DNA of 64,000 nt, from contig NZ_KB895380.1 in the NCBI RefSeq assembly GCF_000374825.1, positions 248,001-312,000 on the forward strand. The letters are read 5' to 3'. Of the stretch, positions 58,951 to 64,000 are shown in pieces. Position 1 is the first letter of the stretch, and each line of letters starts with the position of its first letter. The translations under genes were made by a program, and so were the position numbers. This stretch comes from Paenibacillus sanguinis 2301083 = DSM 16941. GTDB taxonomy: Bacteria > Bacillota > Bacilli > Paenibacillales > Paenibacillaceae. The notes beneath the pieces were generated by a model that was not told where the DNA came from, searched no databases, and saw nothing but the letters and a program-made list of their open reading frames with translations.

Positions 58951-58965
58951 TGATAACCATTCTCA
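58951..58965. promoter_or_regulatory. Fur-like box
   Basis: TGATAACCATTCTCA differs from TGATAATNATTNTCA at few positions. It lies 90 bp upstream of the DUF438 gene, between it and the two-component genes. Confidence 0.5.
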
Positions 58966-58997
58966 GGTACAATGTAGCATGAGGAAAATTCACACTT

Positions 58998-59013
58998 TGT
59001 GATTGCAGTCACA
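58998..59013. promoter_or_regulatory. Fnr/Crp-like box
   Basis: TGTGATTGCAGTCACA is a perfect TGTGA-N6-TCACA palindrome, the Fnr/Crp family site. Confidence 0.6.
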
Positions 59014-59095
59014 AAAGAAATGAGTAAATCTTGCCTACATCCCGTTTCTTTTTTGCCTCGTATTTGCCAAAATAGAAAAAGGGGGGAATTTACCT

Positions 59096-59776
59096 ATGCC
59101 TATAACAAGCTTGCTATATATTGAAGATGATATTGAAATCGGTGAATGGGTAAGTGAGAACCTGCGGGAGCGAGGGTATGATGTGACCTGGCTGACCAGC
59201 GGCGAGCAGGCGGTGGAGCAGGCTGCCCATCAGCACCTTGTGATTCTGGACGTGATGTTGCCCGGCCTGGACGGATTTACGGTTGGAGGACGTCTGAAGC
59301 AGCAATATCCCGATTTGCCCGTGTTGATGTTATCTGCCAGAACGTCCATCGACGATAAGCTGCAGGGACTGAAGTTTGCCGACGATTATTTGACCAAGCC
59401 CTTTCATCCCGACGAGCTTGCCGCGCGAATTGAAGTGCTGCTGCGCCGCAGCGGGGAATCACCTGCCGCAGAGCCCATCCGGTTGAAGCACCTGCTAATA
59501 TATGAAAAGGAGAACCGGATTATCGACGAAGCCACCGGGGAAGAGATCGTCCTGACCGGGAAGCAGTTTTATATATTTACTTTTCTGCTGCGCCACCTCG
59601 GGCAGATATTAACCAAGGAACAAATCTACGAGGCGGTATGGAATGAGCCTTATCTTGATGGAGACAAGACCTTGATGGTCCATATTCGCCATTTGCGGGA
59701 AAAGCTGGAGCGCGACCCTGCCAACCCGGAGGTCATTGAGACCATTCGGGGGATCGGCTATCGGGTGAGAGCATGA
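59096..59776 (+). CDS. OmpR-family response regulator
   Basis: 226 residues: receiver domain (1-115) with Asp10-12 acid pocket, phospho-acceptor Asp52 (VILDVMLPG), Ser80 and Lys101 (DDYLTKPF), and a winged-helix domain (about 130-225; ILTKEQIYEAVW, LMVHIRHLREKLE, IETIRGIGYRV). The segment before ADDYLTKPF reads LKF instead of LELG, one residue shorter than usual. It is followed by its sensor kinase with an ATGA overlap. Likely target: the ABC exporter operon downstream. Confidence 0.93.
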   Translation: MPITSLLYIEDDIEIGEWVSENLRERGYDVTWLTSGEQAVEQAAHQHLVILDVMLPGLDGFTVGGRLKQQYPDLPVLMLSARTSIDDKLQGLKFADDYLTKPFHPDELAARIEVLLRRSGESPAAEPIRLKHLLIYEKENRIIDEATGEEIVLTGKQFYIFTFLLRHLGQILTKEQIYEAVWNEPYLDGDKTLMVHIRHLREKLERDPANPEVIETIRGIGYRVRA

Positions 59777-61170
59777 AGCCATTGAAGCTTCGCAAACCCC
59801 GCAAATCACTGCTGACCCGCTACGTGCTACTGCTGGCAATTGCACTGTGCTTCATCCCGGTGCTCATTCCCGTCAGCTTTATCGCTTCCTGGGGCGTCAA
59901 TCTGCTGCTTGACCCCAAGGGGACGGCCCCCCCTATTCGCCCGTATGGTAATGGTTCCGAGATTGAAGCGGATTGGCATCAAGCCTCTGCCAAGCTACGG
60001 AATGCCACACCTGAAGTGATTGGGGACACACTGCAGACAATGAAACACAAATACCCCGATGCCGCCATGTATTGGGTGGACTCGACGGGGAACACCCAAT
60101 TGCAGCTCCCGGAGCAGGCTGACGTTCCTGCCCACTGGACGCTGGAGGATACCATCGCTTTCATGAAGGCCAGGGTGAACGCAGACCCGTTCACGGTGGT
60201 CGCCTTTATTGGCGGAAGTGAAGAAGCACAGCAAGGCTTTATGGTCTTCGAGTTGCCCCGCAAGCTTATGGTGATTACCAATGAGGGGCGGGATGATGGG
60301 CGCTTTTATGGCGTGTTTCTGGCCATCATGCTTGGTTCCTTCGTTTTGCTGTCCGTCTTGTTCTTCAGCGATATTCGCAAGCGGCTGCTGCGGCTGGAAG
60401 CGGCCATGAACCGAACGGGAGCAAGCGGGCTGCCCTCACCGATCCAGGAGGGACGGTCAGATGAGATCGGCCGATTAGAACAAGCGTTTAACCAGATGCT
60501 GTACAAGCTGGAGAGTAGCCGACAGCGTGAGCAGGAGGAAGAAGGGCTGCGAAAGAGCTTGATCAGTCATCTCTCTCATGACCTCCGCACGCCGCTTACC
60601 GTGCTGGGCAGCCATCTCTATTCACTGCGGCAAGAGCCTCTGACGGATCGGGGCAGACAGTCGCTCTCTCTTATGGAGACCAAAATTAGCGATCTCTCCG
60701 GGCTGATGGATCACCTACTCTCCTATAGCCTGCTCACCAGCAAGCGTTACGCCTTGTCCATGGAGCGGCTGGATGTGCTGCGGATAGTACGTGAGAGCGC
60801 TGCGGCCTGGTATCCGGTCTGGGAGAAGGCCGGCATTAGCGCAGACATCGAGTTGCCGGAGCAGCCTTTGTATTGGACCGTAGATGCCCAGGGCTTTCGC
60901 CGGGTGCTGGACAATCTGTTCCAGAATCTTGTCCGCCATGCTGGCTCCGGCGGATATGTGGGCATTTCGGTGAAGTCGGAGAACGGAGCCGAAGCCCTTG
61001 TCATTAGCGACCACGGGCCCGGCATGGAGGTTGTCTCCACCTCTCACGGCTCCGGCCTGGGCCTGCAAATCGTCGACCTGCTGCTGCGCGAGATGTATCT
61101 TGCCTGGAAGACACAAACTTCCCCAGCGGGCACGGCAATATCAATCTATCCTTTGAGAGCGTCCGATTAA
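59773..61170 (+). CDS. Sensor histidine kinase
   Basis: 465 residues: membrane helix 1 (about 14-37), extracellular sensor domain of about 140 residues, membrane helix 2 (about 180-200), HAMP, HisKA with SHLSHDLRTPLTVLGSHLYSLR and HATPase (GFRRVLDNLFQNLVRHA, ISDHGPGMEVV, GSGLGLQIV). The large sensor domain separates it from the short-loop BceS-type kinases that sense antibiotics through their transporter. Operon with the response regulator. Confidence 0.93.
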   Translation: MKPLKLRKPRKSLLTRYVLLLAIALCFIPVLIPVSFIASWGVNLLLDPKGTAPPIRPYGNGSEIEADWHQASAKLRNATPEVIGDTLQTMKHKYPDAAMYWVDSTGNTQLQLPEQADVPAHWTLEDTIAFMKARVNADPFTVVAFIGGSEEAQQGFMVFELPRKLMVITNEGRDDGRFYGVFLAIMLGSFVLLSVLFFSDIRKRLLRLEAAMNRTGASGLPSPIQEGRSDEIGRLEQAFNQMLYKLESSRQREQEEEGLRKSLISHLSHDLRTPLTVLGSHLYSLRQEPLTDRGRQSLSLMETKISDLSGLMDHLLSYSLLTSKRYALSMERLDVLRIVRESAAAWYPVWEKAGISADIELPEQPLYWTVDAQGFRRVLDNLFQNLVRHAGSGGYVGISVKSENGAEALVISDHGPGMEVVSTSHGSGLGLQIVDLLLREMYLAWKTQTSPAGTAISIYPLRASD

Positions 61171-61295
61171 GGGGCGCTCTTTCGTATTCTTCTTGTGCTC
61201 CTTCTGTCTTCACACTTAATTTAAACCAATCTTAAACTTCCTCCCTCTTTGCTTTTAACCTCAAGACGATATGATCATCCACGAGGTGATAAATT
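61171..61295. other. Leader of the ABC exporter operon
   Basis: 125 bases with no gene. CTTAATTTAAAC and CTTAAAC (near 61215-61240) are a rough direct repeat that might bind the response regulator. Confidence 0.25.
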
Positions 61296-62210
61296 GTGAG
61301 TGAGATGATCATTCAAACGAAGGATTTAACGAAGACATATCGCGGCCGCATGGCGGTTGATCACTTGAATCTGGAAATTGCCAAAGGGGATATTTATGGC
61401 TTTCTTGGACCTAATGGCGCCGGGAAGACAACAACGATCCGGATGCTGCTGGGACTGATTCAGCCAACCGGCGGGTCCATCCGCATCTTTGGGCGTGACA
61501 TGCCCAAGGACAAGCTGGAGATCCTCCGGCATATAGGCTCTCTCGTCGAATCTCCTTCCTACTACGGCCACTTGAGCGCTATAGACAATTTGGAGGCCGT
61601 CCGTCGCATCCTACAAGTGCCGAAATCACGAATCCATGAAGTGCTGGAGATTGTGTCGCTGACCAGTGAGGCTCGCCGCCCAGTCAAGGGCTTCTCTCTG
61701 GGAATGAAGCAACGGCTAGGCATCGCTTCCGCCTTGCTGGGCAGCCCCGATCTGCTCATTCTCGATGAGCCTACGAACGGGCTGGACCCCTCAGGCATTC
61801 ACGAGATTCGTGAATTAATCAAGCATATGCCGGAGCAGTACGGCATTACCGTACTGGTATCCAGCCACTTGCTAGGCGAGATGGAACTGATGGCCAGCAA
61901 GGTAGGCATTATTCGCGAGGGTCAATTGGTGTTCCAGGATACCATTGATAACCTCCGTCTGAAATCCGCGCATAATATGGAGTTTACTGTATCGGAGCCG
62001 GATTCTGCACTGTGGATTGCCCGCGACCTTGGTGCGAGCGGAACAGCGACGAACGGCGTGCTCACCTTTCCGGGAATGGCCGATGCCCAAGTTGCCCATC
62101 TCGTCAAACGGCTGGTAGAGAACGGGCACAGCATCTACAGGGTGGAGCAGAAGAAGAAATCGCTGGAGGATATTTTCATGCAGGTCATTGGGGAGCGTGG
62201 ACAGCTATGA
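61296..62210 (+). CDS. ABC exporter ATPase (LanF/BcrA type)
   Basis: 304 residues from GTG 61296 (GAGGTGATAAATT before). Walker A GPNGAGKTTTIR, signature FSLGMKQRLGIA, Walker B LLILDEPTNGLDPSG, and the C-terminal VEQKKKSLEDIFMQVIGE. This is the form found with bacitracin and lantibiotic self-protection exporters. It overlaps the first permease by four bases. The kinase pair upstream probably controls it. Confidence 0.9.
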   Translation: MSEMIIQTKDLTKTYRGRMAVDHLNLEIAKGDIYGFLGPNGAGKTTTIRMLLGLIQPTGGSIRIFGRDMPKDKLEILRHIGSLVESPSYYGHLSAIDNLEAVRRILQVPKSRIHEVLEIVSLTSEARRPVKGFSLGMKQRLGIASALLGSPDLLILDEPTNGLDPSGIHEIRELIKHMPEQYGITVLVSSHLLGEMELMASKVGIIREGQLVFQDTIDNLRLKSAHNMEFTVSEPDSALWIARDLGASGTATNGVLTFPGMADAQVAHLVKRLVENGHSIYRVEQKKKSLEDIFMQVIGERGQL

Positions 62211-62923
62211 TGTTACGTTCTCTATCTGCCGACTTTCTGAAAATTCGCCGCAAGGGGATCTGGTTCCTGATTGTTTTGGCCCCTGTGGGGCTCGTTGTCA
62301 TGCAGGCGCTTAATTATGGCCTGCGCTTCGACTACTTGAGCGTACGGTACGCTGATGACCCTTGGGGTGGGCTGCTGACTAATATCTGCGCCTTTGTGCC
62401 AATTGCCTTGTACCTGGGATGCACACTGGTCAGTTCACTGGTGGCCAACGTGGAGCATCAGCTCAGCTCCTGGAAGCAGTTGCTGGCCCTGCCCATCTCC
62501 CGCATAGCAGTGTTCAGCGCCAAGTTCCTGCTATGCTTCCTGCTGCTGTCGGTATCTTGCATTCTCCTGCCCATTGGCACGGTCATCTTGGGATTATGCT
62601 TCGGATTTGACAGCCACCTGATGCCTTATGCTGATCTGGCACGGATGGGTTTTTATCCTTTGCTGGCAGCCTTGCCGCTGTTAGCCTTGCAGCTTTGGCT
62701 TTCGCTCACCTACCGCAACCCGTCCTTGCCGGTTTCGCTGGGGGTGACCATTTCGATCATTTCTCCGTTTATGATGAGCTTGCCTGCACAGTTCCCGCTT
62801 AACTGGCCCGTCTTCGGCTTCACCGGGCCACACCGGGAATGGTTCATTCTGGCTGGCCTCCTGACAGGAGGCTTCATCCTGCTCATGGGAATGATTCACT
62901 TTAACCGAAAGGATGTGGACTAA
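62207..62923 (+). CDS. ABC exporter permease 1 (LanE/G-like)
   Basis: 238 residues, about six membrane helices. The N-terminus LSADFLKIRRKGIWFLIVLAPVG and later VEHQLSSWKQLLALPISRIAVFSAKFLLC are typical of ABC-2 permeases of the MutE/MutG/BcrB kind. ATG 62207 overlaps the ATPase stop. Confidence 0.85.
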   Translation: MMLRSLSADFLKIRRKGIWFLIVLAPVGLVVMQALNYGLRFDYLSVRYADDPWGGLLTNICAFVPIALYLGCTLVSSLVANVEHQLSSWKQLLALPISRIAVFSAKFLLCFLLLSVSCILLPIGTVILGLCFGFDSHLMPYADLARMGFYPLLAALPLLALQLWLSLTYRNPSLPVSLGVTISIISPFMMSLPAQFPLNWPVFGFTGPHREWFILAGLLTGGFILLMGMIHFNRKDVD

Positions 62924-62926
62924 CCT

Positions 62927-63670
62927 ATGAAGACATTCCTTCATGTGCTCGCCGCAGAACGCCTGAAAATGGCCCGTTCCCATCTTTGGATGGTTCTTCT
63001 GGCAAGCCCCGCCCTCGCCGCATTGATTGGCGTCCTTGCGGATTTGTCGCATACGCCGGACAACGAAGCCTGGAGAACCTTGCTTGAGGCCATGGCCATG
63101 CTGCACGGACTGCTCTTTCTGCCGATTATGGCCGGCTTGTTCCCTTCATTTATCTGTCGGTACGAGCATATAGGCGGCGGCTGGAAGCAGCTTCTGGTCC
63201 TGCCCATCTCTCGCAGTGCGGTTTATTTCGCCAAATTGCTCATCGTATTCTCTCTGCTAGCCCTATCGCAGCTGCTATTCCTTGCCGCCCTGTTGATTGT
63301 TGGGTTCGTTCAGCAGGTGAGCGCCCCGATCCCATGGGGGATGATCGTCACAAGCCTGCTCGGGGGACTGATCGCCTGCCTGCCGCTGGTGACCTTGCAG
63401 CTTGGCATCTCACTGATATGGTCCAGCTTTGCAGCTCCTTTGGCCGTCAACGTGTCGTTGACGATTCCCAATTTGCTGATTGTCAATTCTGCCCGGATCG
63501 GGCCGTTCTACCCTTGGGCCCAGCCGCTACTGGCGATGATGCCACGCGGAGGGGACGGCAATTATGTGGCCGTCAACCTTCCCTACGAAAGTCTTGTCAT
63601 TACAGTCATCGGCAGCTTTATCGTCTTCTTGTCTGCTGGCTTGCTTTATTTCCGCCGCAAGGCGATATAA
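62927..63670 (+). CDS. ABC exporter permease 2 (LanE/G-like)
   Basis: 247 residues, about six membrane helices, homologous in plan to permease 1: LAAERLKMARSHLWMVLLASPALAALIG, YEHIGGGWKQLLVLPISRSAVYFAKLLIVF, and a final YFRRKAI tail. The H-x-x-x-W-K-Q-L-L-x-L-P-I-S motif is common to both, suggesting gene duplication. Starts three bases after permease 1. Confidence 0.85.
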   Translation: MKTFLHVLAAERLKMARSHLWMVLLASPALAALIGVLADLSHTPDNEAWRTLLEAMAMLHGLLFLPIMAGLFPSFICRYEHIGGGWKQLLVLPISRSAVYFAKLLIVFSLLALSQLLFLAALLIVGFVQQVSAPIPWGMIVTSLLGGLIACLPLVTLQLGISLIWSSFAAPLAVNVSLTIPNLLIVNSARIGPFYPWAQPLLAMMPRGGDGNYVAVNLPYESLVITVIGSFIVFLSAGLLYFRRKAI

Positions 63671-63739
63671 CCTATCCGCCGTCTCCCCCTAGGCGTACCG
63701 GACTTGGCTGTTATAAGTGACACACTGTCCGGCGGATGC

Positions 63740-63756
63740 AAGCCTAGTCTAGGCTT
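63740..63756. repeat. Perfect short palindrome after the exporter operon
   Basis: AAGCCTAG-T-CTAGGCTT; may belong to an operon terminator region. Confidence 0.4.
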
Positions 63757-63831
63757 CGCCTTGGCTCTGTCGGGCAGCCTTGAGCTGATTTTCCTGAATG
63801 TACGAGGCTGTTTGTACCAAATATCGTATAC

Positions 63832-63941
63832 AAAAAAGGATGCGAGGCCCACCTTCTAAGCTAAAATGTACCCTACAAGATGACCTTTTTAAAAGTGTCT
63901 ATCTTATAGGGTACATTGTAATACGGCCAGCATCCTTTTTT
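63832..63941. repeat. Nested hairpin: outer terminator-like stem, inner IS-end-like arms
   Basis: Outer arms AAAAAAGGATGC...GCATCCTTTTTT flank inner arms starting AATGTACCCTA (63865) and ending TAGGGTACATT (63917). The inner left arm continues AAGAT-GAC-CTTTTT and the right, reversed, ATAAGATAGACACTTTT, so the two are a 25-base inverted repeat with small gaps. The rest of the window to 64000 shows no gene. Confidence 0.6.
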
Positions 63942-64000
63942 ACTTAAAAAACCTTACGAGCCTGCCAGTCCACTCCAGTCATGGACCATACTGCCCTCCA

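Overview
The window looks like a chromosomal segment of a Paenibacillus-type low-GC Gram-positive bacterium. Evidence is the gene order cggR-gapA-pgk-tpiA-gpmI-eno followed by secG and rnr, the block glcK-rapZ-mgfK-whiA-crh, a smpB/ssrA pair whose tmRNA tag ends YAFAA, AGGAGG-type ribosome binding sites, and Bacillus-type CggR and CtsR operators. Most of the window has middling GC. Two stretches are clearly more AT-rich (about 3.5-4.9 kb and 49.7-52.0 kb) and look acquired.

Layout. 0-2.3 kb: a sensor-domain membrane protein cut by the left edge and a secreted FAD-dependent oxidoreductase. 2.4-6 kb: accessory region with gene remnants (including the C-terminal end of a helicase), a small unknown protein plus a sigma-factor-like protein, a Ser/Thr kinase, and a basic Ser-Arg repeat protein. 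6.1-9.4 kb: an 805-residue two-domain polyprenyl synthase and a DJ-1/PfpI protein. 9.4-12.4 kb: a decayed island next to tmRNA, with a 19-bp copy of the tmRNA 3' end, a diverged inverted tmRNA fragment, a recombinase-like relic, a lipoprotein and a uracil-DNA glycosylase-like protein. 12.8-16.6 kb: DUF2167 protein, smpB, DUF421 protein, MFS transporter. 16.9-19.7 kb: FadR-type regulator, NCS2 permease and isochorismatase-like hydrolase sharing CATCTGATG operators. 19.9-25.3 kb: RpiR regulator facing an ECF transporter (S, fused A-A, T) and a PHP hydrolase. 25.5-28.8 kb: rnr and secG. 29-31 kb: chemoreceptor. 31.3-38.8 kb: lower glycolysis operon under CggR. 39-42 kb: tRNA-Arg, clpP, adenine deaminase. 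42-44.5 kb: uxaC with its LacI regulator. 44.7-49.4 kb: DUF4163/DUF3298 protein and potABCD.

49.7-51.9 kb is the most interesting part. It is an AT-rich cassette with a TPR receptor (RRNPP type, no HTH). Overlapping its 3' end is a very short ORF that encodes a 38-residue Phr-like exported signalling peptide. Two secreted-protein genes of unknown function lie downstream on the same strand. This is a candidate peptide quorum-sensing module.

52-58.9 kb: SIMPL protein; a Crh-like HPr that keeps His15; whiA, mgfK, rapZ, glcK; a DUF438-hemerythrin-PAS protein with Fnr-like and Fur-like sites upstream. 59-63.7 kb: a two-component system followed by a LanFEG-like ABC exporter. The right edge holds a nested hairpin whose inner arms resemble insertion-sequence ends.

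Starts were chosen by ribosome binding site and family N-termini. All names come from reading the translations by eye; no search was run.
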